NCBI GenBank assembly: GCA_030064795.1
Contig: JASJEI010000530.1
Location: 1 to 5,334, forward strand
From: Pleurocapsa sp. MO_226.B13
Lineage (GTDB): Bacteria; Cyanobacteriota; Cyanobacteriia; Cyanobacteriales; Xenococcaceae
Direction: 5' to 3'
DNA length: 5,334 nt
Shown here: positions 1 through 5,000 of the stretch, piece after piece
Position numbering within the stretch: the stretch's first letter is position 1
Layout of the letters: each line of letters opens with the position of its first letter
Notes under the pieces: generated by a model
The model's database searches: none
The model's input: the letters and a program-made list of their open reading frames with translations, nothing else
Told to the model about the DNA's origin: nothing
Program-made: the position numbers and the translations under genes

Positions 1-112
1 CCGATTCAGTAATCAGTTTTTTATATTACAAGACGAAACATTTAATCCAAAAACAAGGGTTTCAGCACTTACTTCCCACCCCAATGTTAAGAAATTTTAA
101 ATACTGAATCGG
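1..112. repeat. Inverted-repeat-bounded segment, MITE-like
   Basis: Positions 1-11 (CCGATTCAGTA) are the exact reverse complement of 102-112 (TACTGAATCGG), enclosing about 90 bp of AT-rich sequence without an ORF. Short terminal inverted repeats around a non-coding core are typical of MITEs and of deleted insertion sequences. The window begins exactly at the left repeat, so the repeat may extend further and any target-site duplication on that side cannot be seen. I cannot assign an IS family. An 11-bp match could also be a transcription-related hairpin, although the arms are far apart. Confidence 0.4.
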
Positions 113-127
113 TGTTCTAGATCGGGC

Positions 128-177
128 GTATGATATCTAGAAAAATTCTGGATATCGTGCCAATAAGAGGTGATATA
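128..177 (+). repeat. 50-bp hairpin repeat, copy 1
   Basis: This 50-bp unit is identical base for base to 318-367. Its first 33 bases form a 15-bp stem with an AAA loop: arm 128-142, loop 143-145, arm 146-160. All three non-Watson-Crick pairs have T in the 5' arm and G in the 3' arm. They are therefore G-U pairs in + strand RNA but A-C mismatches in - strand RNA, which suggests a structure acting as + strand RNA. Positions 161-177 are a conserved unpaired tail. No ORF follows this copy. I do not recognise the family. Confidence 0.75.
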
Positions 178-317
178 GGTCAAGATTGCCGAATATCGTT
201 TTATATAAGAGTAATTTCTCTTCACCGTAGTAATTTTGCTAATATCCTGGCATCATCTTCGGCTTACTCACAATATCCTCATTGTATTGTTACAAACTTA
301 GAAGTGTAGACATCGAA

Positions 318-367
318 GTATGATATCTAGAAAAATTCTGGATATCGTGCCAATAAGAGGTGATATA
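318..367 (+). repeat. 50-bp hairpin repeat, copy 2
   Basis: This is an exact second copy of 128-177. The stem arms are 318-332 and 336-350 around the loop 333-335, followed by the same tail to 367. It lies 55 bp upstream of the ATG at 423, so if transcription starts upstream it would form a strong hairpin in the 5' leader of the secreted-protein gene. Sequences flanking the two copies differ immediately outside the 50 bp, so the repeat boundaries are sharp. That pattern suits a dispersed or mobile repeat better than an old tandem duplication. Confidence 0.75.
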
Positions 368-409
368 CATTGATTTACGGTGCTTTGGAATTCAACGTAA
401 CCAATGCCC

Positions 410-416
410 AGGAGGT
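410..416 (+). promoter_or_regulatory. Ribosome binding site (AGGAGGT)
   Basis: A near-consensus Shine-Dalgarno sequence, AGGAGG, is followed by seven bases and then the ATG at 423. It decides the start codon in favour of ATG 423 over the in-frame GTG at 360, which lies inside the hairpin repeat and would add 21 residues ahead of an obvious signal peptide. Confidence 0.8.
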
Positions 417-422
417 AAAACA

Positions 423-800
423 ATGAAAACATTTCTTATCATTTGCAGTTCATTTTTTCTGTTTAGTACACAAGCGTATGCGAGATGCAATGATCTAACA
501 GGCAATTATAGCTATCTGGGCGGAAGAGGTTCTGCGACAATCACGCACTCTGGAAGAAACGTAACAATCATTATGCGTTGGCAAGATGGCGGTGAATACC
601 TTATTCGTGCTTATAGAAACGGAAGTGAATTGACAGGAGATTGGGCGTTTATTCGGAATAGAGGAAACAATGTAGAAAACCCAACTTTTTACGATTATAC
701 AGGACAAATTAACCTTGATTGCTCAATAGTTGGTCGGCGGTTAAGCCGTGATCCAAGTGAACGGAAGAGACCAGGAGCTGTTCTTACACCAATCGATTAG
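423..800 (+). CDS. Small secreted protein of unknown function
   Basis: This gene encodes 125 residues that I do not recognise. Residues 1-20 are a classical Sec signal peptide: a lysine at position 2, a hydrophobic core (FLIICSSFFLF) and an AYA motif, giving predicted cleavage after Ala20. The mature protein of about 105 residues is rich in Gly, Arg, Asn and aromatic residues. It alternates in a way that suggests beta strands, with turns such as GGRGS, SGRN and GELTGDW-like segments. That pattern is reminiscent of small beta-barrel or lipocalin-like secreted proteins, but this is only an impression. Cys22, just after the cleavage site, and Cys100 are the only mature cysteines and could form a disulfide. 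The C-terminal 20 residues are basic and proline-containing, and look unstructured. The start is fixed by the AGGAGGT at 410-416. The gene appears monocistronic, with a hairpin repeat upstream and a possible stem-loop downstream. Confidence 0.8.
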   Translation: MKTFLIICSSFFLFSTQAYARCNDLTGNYSYLGGRGSATITHSGRNVTIIMRWQDGGEYLIRAYRNGSELTGDWAFIRNRGNNVENPTFYDYTGQINLDCSIVGRRLSRDPSERKRPGAVLTPID

Positions 801-816
801 AGATAATTTCCGACTA

Positions 817-845
817 TACTTCATTGCAAAAGTGAAGTAATATTT
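817..845 (+). terminator. Possible weak terminator stem-loop
   Basis: TACTTCA (817-823) pairs perfectly with TGAAGTA (833-839). Two further pairs (one T-G) close the loop to GCAAA. It starts 16 bp after the stop codon of the secreted-protein gene. The following sequence is T-containing but has no clean T run, so intrinsic termination would be weak. The stem could serve for mRNA 3'-end protection instead. Confidence 0.35.
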
Positions 846-904
846 ACAGTGTTAAATCCAGAGATTATCCGTAGCGGCTCAACTTTGTCGTTAACAATTG
901 CTTA

Positions 905-966
905 TAAGAGCGTACGCCCGTCCCCGAACCCGGATCACTCCGTTGCACCGAAAGGTGACGCACCCA
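905..966. other. GC-rich patch with two adjacent small hairpins
   Basis: This patch stands out from its AT-rich surroundings. It contains the palindrome GCGTACGC (910-917). It also has two consecutive 4-bp hairpins: CGGA/TCCG with a TCAC loop (931-942) and CACC/GGTG with a GAAA tetraloop (946-957). GNRA-capped hairpins are common in structured RNA, so this could be a leader element or a remnant of an RNA gene or retroelement. It matches no family I can name. Confidence 0.3.
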
Positions 967-1001
967 AAACCCATCCAATAGACTAAGACTTGGTTCGTTG
1001 A

Positions 1002-1032
1002 TTGAAGCGTCGGTAGTTCTAGAAGTTATAAA
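1002..1032 (+). promoter_or_regulatory. Weak sigma70-type promoter candidate
   Basis: TTGAAG (1002-1007) and TATAAA (1027-1032) resemble -35 and -10 boxes, separated by 19 bp, which is longer than the preferred 17. Transcription would start near 1039, leaving a very short leader before ATG 1060. It is the only candidate seen close to this gene, and the real promoter may lie elsewhere. Confidence 0.2.
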
Positions 1033-1046
1033 CCTCTTTTTTCATC

Positions 1047-1050
1047 GGAG
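1047..1050 (+). promoter_or_regulatory. Ribosome binding site deciding between two ATGs
   Basis: GGAG at 1047-1050 directly abuts the first in-frame ATG (1051), which is too close for it to serve that start. It lies nine bases before the second ATG (1060), a workable distance. Start 1060 is therefore preferred. The difference is only three residues (MEA). Confidence 0.5.
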
Positions 1051-1059
1051 ATGGAAGCT

Positions 1060-2178
1060 ATGGATTGGGGTACAATAGCCGCAATCATCACGGCATTAGC
1101 AGCAGTAGTGTCAGCATGGGTTGCATATCGTGAATATCAAGACAAGGAGAATACAGGACAACCTCGTTCGGCTCAAAGGTCATCAACTTCTACTCCTACG
1201 CTAGAAGGAATTACTAGAAAGCAGTTTTTGAAGTGGTCTGGCTTGGGAGGTGCAGGCTTGTTGATAGCACTAGTAAACCGTGAGATTTTTAAGAATCTAT
1301 TTAAGAAGCAACCACTCTGTATTTCTGTAGCTAAACCTGAAGACATTCTCCTTGCTGAGGACGCAACTAAACCATTTGAGCAGTCTTGGTGGAAGGTTAA
1401 GTTTGAAACTGTAGAGGTAGATGAAACAGGGGAGATAGATAAACGCTATCCGAACCAGCAAGCCAAGTTCTTTAGGGAGAACTTGGGTAATAATGTAACC
1501 TTAGATATGATCGCTATTCCTGGAAGCACTTTCCAGATGGGCTCACCAAAAGAAACACCCCAACGTGAAGTAACAGTTCAAAACTTCTATATGGGAAGAT
1601 ATCCTATCACTAACAGACAATGGAATGCTGTTTTTGATCGACAAGGTCAAGACGATAACCTTCCTGTAGCTAGAGTCTCTTGGAATAATGCGAAAAAGTT
1701 TTGCACTGAACTCTCCAAAAAAACAGGAAAACAATACAGACTTCCCAGTGAAGCTGAATGGGAATATGCTTGTCGCGCTGGAACTACTACTCCATTTCAT
1801 TTTGGGAAAAAGATTACCACTTGTTTAGCCAATTATAGAGATAACGATCCCTATTCTAATGAACCCCAAGGAGTATCTCGAGAACAAACCACCCCTGTAG
1901 ACATGTTTCCGCCCAATCCCTTTGGCTTACACGATATGCATGGGAATGTTTTTGAATGGTGTGCTGACTGCTGGCATGAGGACTATAGAGGTGATGCGCC
2001 TAGTGATGGAAGTGCTTGGATAGATGATAATGGGAATTGTGATAGCCATCCGATACGCGGTGGTTCTTGGAGCAACGGGGGTGCTGATGCATGCCGTTGT
2101 GCGTCGCGCTGGACAGAGGAGGCGGACGAAAGGCTCGACAATGTCGGTTTTCGTGTGGCCTGTTTCCTGACTGGCTGA
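1060..2178 (+). CDS. Membrane-anchored FGE-sulfatase-domain protein, candidate DGR variable protein
   Basis: This encodes 372 residues (375 if started at 1051). Residues 4-22 are a hydrophobic helix. A Ser/Thr-rich linker follows, then a basic motif, TRKQFLKW (52-59), before a second glycine-rich hydrophobic stretch (60-72). The FGE-sulfatase domain spans about 148-369 and shows its hallmark segments: MIAIPGSTFQMGS near its start, RLPSEAEWEYACRAG (227-241), GLHDMHGNVFEWC (289-301), RGGSW (333-337) and GFRVA (363-367). True formylglycine-generating enzymes oxidise a sulfatase cysteine using a cysteine pair located after RGGS. Those two positions are Asn339 and Ala344 in a gap-free alignment, with Cys345 and Cys347 nearby, so sulfatase activation is unlikely. 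The fold is also the C-type-lectin-like scaffold of many DGR target proteins, and residues 338-362 occupy their variable loop. A binding or receptor role, or a role in a signalling or conflict system, is inferred. An intron starts 43 bp after the stop. Confidence 0.85.
   Translation: MDWGTIAAIITALAAVVSAWVAYREYQDKENTGQPRSAQRSSTSTPTLEGITRKQFLKWSGLGGAGLLIALVNREIFKNLFKKQPLCISVAKPEDILLAEDATKPFEQSWWKVKFETVEVDETGEIDKRYPNQQAKFFRENLGNNVTLDMIAIPGSTFQMGSPKETPQREVTVQNFYMGRYPITNRQWNAVFDRQGQDDNLPVARVSWNNAKKFCTELSKKTGKQYRLPSEAEWEYACRAGTTTPFHFGKKITTCLANYRDNDPYSNEPQGVSREQTTPVDMFPPNPFGLHDMHGNVFEWCADCWHEDYRGDAPSDGSAWIDDNGNCDSHPIRGGSWSNGGADACRCASRWTEEADERLDNVGFRVACFLTG
2056..2178 (+). other. Candidate DGR variable region (VR) at the 3' end of the FGE gene
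   Basis: The segment encodes RGGSW, then a 25-residue loop (338-362), then GFRVA and the stop. By hand count 2061-2160 is about 61% G+C, against about 42% in 1321-1420 of the same gene. In known DGRs the VR is a copy of a template repeat in which template adenines are randomised, and FGE-type targets keep the RGGSW and GFRV anchors around an Asn-rich template loop. Here most loop positions are non-Asn (Gly, Ala, Asp, Ser, Trp, Glu, Leu), while anchor residues such as CR, R and D remain. No template repeat or DGR RT is within the window, so this is inference from position and composition. Confidence 0.45.
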
Positions 2179-2207
2179 ACGATCTGCTAGCTCCTAATAC
2201 GCCTTTG

Positions 2208-2221
2208 TATAGCAACCGAGA
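2208..2221 (+). other. Intron-binding sites IBS2 and IBS1 in the 5' exon
   Basis: TATAGC at 2208-2213 is the exact complement of GCTATA at 2530-2535 in intron domain I (candidate EBS2). CCGAGA at 2216-2221 pairs with ATTCGG at 2675-2680 (candidate EBS1) in five of six positions, one of them G-U, with a mismatch at the last exon base. Candidate EBS1 lies in the loop of a GGATT/AATCC hairpin, as expected. The order and spacing (IBS2, two bases, IBS1, splice site) fit group II exon recognition. The pairings were found by eye. Confidence 0.55.
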
Positions 2222-2872
2222 GTGCGACTCGTTTAGTACAAAACCAGCATATTCTACTGGGTGGTACTAGCTTGGTTTACGCAAAACTCATCACCCGATG
2301 AGTACAAATCAGAACCATGACAACTGAATAATCCGTGTAAGTGAGATGAACTCTCATCAAGTCTTACCCATCAGGTGTTGGATGTGAAAGCATAACCCCT
2401 ACGGTAGAGAGTGGTCTTCAATCCGTAAAGCGGGGTTAAACGGAGTACTAACTGGGAGTCTGACCTGGTTAGCTTCTAGCAAGAAATCCAAGGATAGAGC
2501 GATCGCTCAAAGCCTCGTAAGTGTCGTAAGCTATAAACAGCTAAACCAGAGCTGATAAGCTGTAGCCAAAAGGCAACACCTCACACTACCACTCTGAAAT
2601 TCTCCGTAGCAGAGTCAACACTCAGGTAGAGGTCGGTACATAGAGGCATCCTAAAGATTTCAAACCAACGGATTATTCGGAACGAGGAAATCCTCTAATA
2701 ACTCTTAACCCAATGGTCGAAAGGGTAAGCAGTCAGCCAAGGCGCAAAATCTCAAATTTAGAGGTTATTAGAGACGAAGGATTGAGGAAAAAGCTAACAA
2801 CCGTTTGTAATGAATGGTATACGCCCACCTCCTCACTGTTTAAAGGAAAGAAGTGAGTAAGTAACAATTAAT
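2222..2872 (+). ncRNA. Group II intron ribozyme, 5' part (domains I to IV start)
   Basis: This 651-bp stretch without a gene is the catalytic RNA scaffold. Visible parts are the GTGCG 5' end, candidate EBS2 at 2530-2535 and candidate EBS1 at 2675-2680. A perfect 10-bp stem pairs CTCTAATAAC (2693-2702) with GTTATTAGAG (2764-2773). Inside that stem is a hairpin in which CTTAACCC pairs with GGGTAAG. This probably belongs to domain II or III. Exact domain boundaries cannot be set by eye. A HIP1 palindrome lies inside at 2499-2506. Confidence 0.75.
2499..2506. repeat. HIP1 palindrome GCGATCGC
   Basis: This is a perfect copy of the highly iterated palindrome that is over-represented in most cyanobacterial genomes, here within the longer palindrome GAGCGATCGCTC (2497-2508). 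Its presence inside the intron RNA region suggests long residence of the element in cyanobacteria. Confidence 0.85.
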
Positions 2873-4672
2873 ATGTCTAAAACAGATTCAATAAGTCGAT
2901 TGGATACTGTGGAATGGAATCAGATAAATTGGCGTAAAGTCCAAAAAGCTGTATTTAAGTTGCAAAAACGAATCTTCCAAGCCCATGTCAACGGTGATGT
3001 AAGGAAAAGTAGAAGGCTGCAAAGAACCCTCATCAAATCCTATTACAACCGATTGTTATCTGTCAGAAAGGTCAGTCAGGATAACTCAGGGAAAAAGACA
3101 GCAGGAGTAGATAGAGTTAAATCCCTAACTCCCAAGCAACGTCTAGAAATGGCACAAAATCTCAAATTAGGTAACAAAGCCAAACCTATTCGTAGAGTCT
3201 GGATTCCTAAACCTGGAAAGGATGAGAAACGCCCCCTTGGTATACCTGTAATGGGTGATAGAGCAACTCAGGCATTAGTCAAAGCTGCCTTAGAACCTGA
3301 ATGGGAATCAAAATTCGAGGCAAATTCCTACGGATTCCGCCCAGGAAGAAGCGCACACGACGCTATAGAAGCAATTTTTAGAGCGATTAGGTCTAAACCT
3401 AAATATGTGTTAGATGCAGATATAGCCAAATGCTTTGACCGCATTAACCATTCTAATCTACTAGCCAAAATCAACACATCTCCTTCTATTAGAAGACAGA
3501 TAAGAGCTTGGTTAAAAGTAGATATTGTTGACTTCAAACAACAGACAAGAGAACATGGAATCCAAGGAGTCCCCCAGGGTGGCGTAATAAGTCCACTACT
3601 AAGTAACATTGCACTCCATGGATTAGAAAACAGGCTAAAGCAATTCGCCAAAACACTAAAAGGAAACAAACGCGATAATGAAAGAGCTTTGTCCCTAATT
3701 AGATATGCTGATGACCTGGTTGTCATACATGAAAATCTTGATGTTATCAAGAAATGTCAACAAATAATCTCTGAATGGTTAGCCCAATTTGACCTAGAAC
3801 TAAAGCCATCAAAAACCCGAATAGTACACACACTCAAGGAACATGAAGGAAACAAACCAGGGTTCAATTTCCTTGGCTTTAATATCCGTCAATTCCCAGT
3901 AGGCAAGTATCAATCGGGCAAAAATACACACGGTCAAATTCTAGGTTTCAAAACGCTGATCAGACCAAGTGACGAAAGTATGAAACGTCATTATGACAAC
4001 ATTGCTCAAGTCACCAAACGTCATAATTCAGCACCTCAACAATCCCTTGTAAGTCACCTAAATCCCATCATTAGAGGGTGGTCTAACTACTACAAAACAG
4101 TAGTTAGCAAAGAAACATTCACTAAGATGGATAATCTGATTTATTTGAGATTGAGGAGATGGGCAGACAGAAGACACCCAAACAAAAATAAACATTGGGT
4201 GAGTAACAAATACTGGAAATCAATAGGATTAGATAACTGGGTATTTGGAGACAAAGAGTATTCCCTACTCAAACATTCCAAAACAGCAATTCAAAGACAC
4301 ATTAAAGTCAAAGGGAACAAATCACCCTACGACGGAGATACAAAATATTGGGCTTCTAGAATGGGTAAACACCCAGAACTTAAAGCTCAAGTAGCTAAAT
4401 TACTCAAAAAGCAAAAAGGCAAATGTAACCTGTGTCAACTTACCTTCCAAGAAGGAGATTTAATAGAAACCGACCACATCACACCAAAAGCAATTGGTGG
4501 AAATCAAAAAGATAATCTCCAACTATTACACCGTCACTGTCATGACATCAAAACCAGACAAGATTTAAGAGATATTAAAACTCATAAATCTCAAAAGGAG
4601 TGGAAAGAAACCTTGAAACAATTCAACAAAATAAATTGGATATGGATAGATGATATTCCGACACTGGTTTAG
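2873..4672 (+). CDS. ltrA: Group II intron-encoded protein: reverse transcriptase, maturase and HNH endonuclease
   Basis: This 599-residue multifunctional protein helps its intron fold and splice, nicks target DNA and copies the intron RNA into DNA. The N-terminal RT0/RT1 part spans about 15-125. Motif A is DADIAKCFD (181-189), with Asp183 the likely catalytic residue. RT4 is GVPQGGVISPLLSN (232-245). The polymerase core is YADD (278-281). The maturase X domain follows at about 390-450, including NPIIRGWSNYY. The C-terminal endonuclease is complete: CNLC (518-521), ETDH (532-535), Asn548 and a HRHCH cluster (553-557), as in HNH homing nucleases. The length is normal for the family. ATG 2873 has no strong nearby Shine-Dalgarno sequence; the purine-rich AAAGGAAAGAAG (about 2842-2853) is the closest. 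Weak translation is common for such proteins. GVPQGG separates it from DGR reverse transcriptases. The symbol is by family resemblance only. Confidence 0.95.
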   Translation: MSKTDSISRLDTVEWNQINWRKVQKAVFKLQKRIFQAHVNGDVRKSRRLQRTLIKSYYNRLLSVRKVSQDNSGKKTAGVDRVKSLTPKQRLEMAQNLKLGNKAKPIRRVWIPKPGKDEKRPLGIPVMGDRATQALVKAALEPEWESKFEANSYGFRPGRSAHDAIEAIFRAIRSKPKYVLDADIAKCFDRINHSNLLAKINTSPSIRRQIRAWLKVDIVDFKQQTREHGIQGVPQGGVISPLLSNIALHGLENRLKQFAKTLKGNKRDNERALSLIRYADDLVVIHENLDVIKKCQQIISEWLAQFDLELKPSKTRIVHTLKEHEGNKPGFNFLGFNIRQFPVGKYQSGKNTHGQILGFKTLIRPSDESMKRHYDNIAQVTKRHNSAPQQSLVSHLNPIIRGWSNYYKTVVSKETFTKMDNLIYLRLRRWADRRHPNKNKHWVSNKYWKSIGLDNWVFGDKEYSLLKHSKTAIQRHIKVKGNKSPYDGDTKYWASRMGKHPELKAQVAKLLKKQKGKCNLCQLTFQEGDLIETDHITPKAIGGNQKDNLQLLHRHCHDIKTRQDLRDIKTHKSQKEWKETLKQFNKINWIWIDDIPTLV

Positions 4673-4700
4673 GGTACTCATACAGAGCCTTTAAAGAGAG

Positions 4701-4734
4701 AAGCCCGTTGAGGTGAAAGTCTCACGGCGGGTTT
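4701..4734 (+). ncRNA. Group II intron domain V
   Basis: This is exactly 34 nt. An 8-bp lower stem pairs AAGCCCGT with GCGGGTTT and includes the catalytic AGC triad with its standard G-U pair. A two-base CG bulge sits on the 3' side, followed by a 6-bp upper stem (TGAGGT with GTCTCA) and a GAAA tetraloop. Domain V holds the metal-binding active site of the ribozyme. Every conserved structural element is present, which argues for an active intron. Confidence 0.9.
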
Positions 4735-4775
4735 TGAAGACGAGTCGGGTTGGTAACAACCTGGCTTAGTTTAAC
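4735..4775 (+). ncRNA. Group II intron domain VI with branch-point A4768 and 3' splice site
   Basis: GAGTCGGGTTG (4742-4752) pairs along its full length with CAACCTGGCTT (4757-4767) around a GTAA loop. A4768 is then unpaired, and the helix resumes with four pairs (4738-4741 with 4769-4772). The unpaired A is the expected lariat branch point. The intron ends seven bases later at AAC, matching the usual AY end. A 3' end at 4778 (AAT) is a less likely alternative. Confidence 0.85.
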
Positions 4776-4854
4776 AATTTTGGTCGGTAAGGAAAATCGA
4801 AATGCTGAAACCCTTATGAATAAAGGATTTAAAATTTAGAAGCCAAATTTTATC

Positions 4855-4862
4855 GCGATCGC
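4855..4862. repeat. HIP1 palindrome GCGATCGC
   Basis: This is a second perfect HIP1 copy, in the flanking DNA outside the intron. It shows that the host sequence, and not only the intron, carries the cyanobacterial signature. Confidence 0.85.
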
Positions 4863-4892
4863 TTTTGAAGAAGAAAAGTGTTTTGGGGCTAG

Positions 4893-5000
4893 TGTCCCGC
4901 TTTAGCCTTTTACTGGGACAGTTTTTTCTGAAACTCTTGGTTTATGGTCATCACAGATAATTAGAGATTGAAAGTTAAATCACCGTAAGTGGGACAGTTT
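4893..5000. repeat. Three GGGACA boxes, possible transposon-end remnant
   Basis: TGGGACAGTTT occurs at 4914-4924 and again at 4990-5000, 76 bp apart. The inverted core TGTCCC is at 4893-4898. Repeated short boxes that begin TGT or end ACA are typical of transposase-binding sites at the ends of some transposons. No transposase gene is present in the window, so this could be a solo end, a MITE or chance. I cannot name a family. Confidence 0.3.

Larger units (their letters stand above)
1..422. other. Non-coding, repeat-rich left flank
   Basis: No convincing gene is seen on either strand here. The stretch contains an inverted-repeat-bounded segment at 1-112 and two exact copies of a 50-bp hairpin unit at 128-177 and 318-367. 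The spacer at 178-317 is AT-rich and has only a minor stem (AAGAG/CTCTT around 208-223). Each 50-bp copy contains TATGAT (129-134 and 319-324), which resembles a -10 box, but no -35 box sits at a suitable distance, so no promoter is called. The remainder, 368-422, is the untranslated leader of the small secreted-protein gene. Confidence 0.6.
2222..4775 (+). mobile_element. Full-length group II intron (IIB, chloroplast-like CL2 type)
   Basis: The 2,554-bp retroelement starts with the consensus 5' end GTGCG (GTGCGACTCG at 2222). It ends with AC at 4775, seven bases after the bulged branch-point A at 4768. The order is a ribozyme 5' part (2222-2872, domains I-III and the start of IV), the maturase ORF in domain IV (2873-4672), domain V (4701-4734) and domain VI (to 4775). 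EBS1 and EBS2 candidates match the 5' exon. Such introns splice as RNA and retrohome by reverse splicing into DNA, followed by target-primed reverse transcription by the encoded protein. The ORF is intact and all catalytic RNA hallmarks are present, so the element looks functional. It sits 43 bp downstream of the FGE gene's stop codon, in non-coding DNA, so its presence should not disrupt a protein. The IIB/CL2 class assignment is inferred from protein features and the domain V/VI form. Confidence 0.9.

Noticed and set aside
128..367. The two 50-bp repeats as a CRISPR array or integron attC sites
   Set aside because: There are only two copies, with a 140-bp spacer. The 15-bp stem and 50-bp length do not fit a CRISPR array, and attC core sites are absent.
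360..422. Upstream GTG start for the secreted protein
   Set aside because: The GTG lies in the hairpin repeat. The extension would precede a clean signal peptide, while ATG 423 has an AGGAGGT at ideal distance.
1543..1800. Reverse-strand ORF of 85 codons inside the FGE gene
   Set aside because: It lies wholly opposite a well-supported coding region and has no recognisable domain. The similar reverse ORFs at 495-707, 2000-2215 and 3328-3750 were rejected for the same reason.
2873..4672. The reverse transcriptase as the RT of a diversity-generating retroelement serving the FGE gene
   Set aside because: It has GVPQGG in RT4, a maturase X domain and an HNH nuclease, and lies inside an RNA with clear domains V and VI. 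DGR reverse transcriptases are much shorter and lack X and HNH domains.
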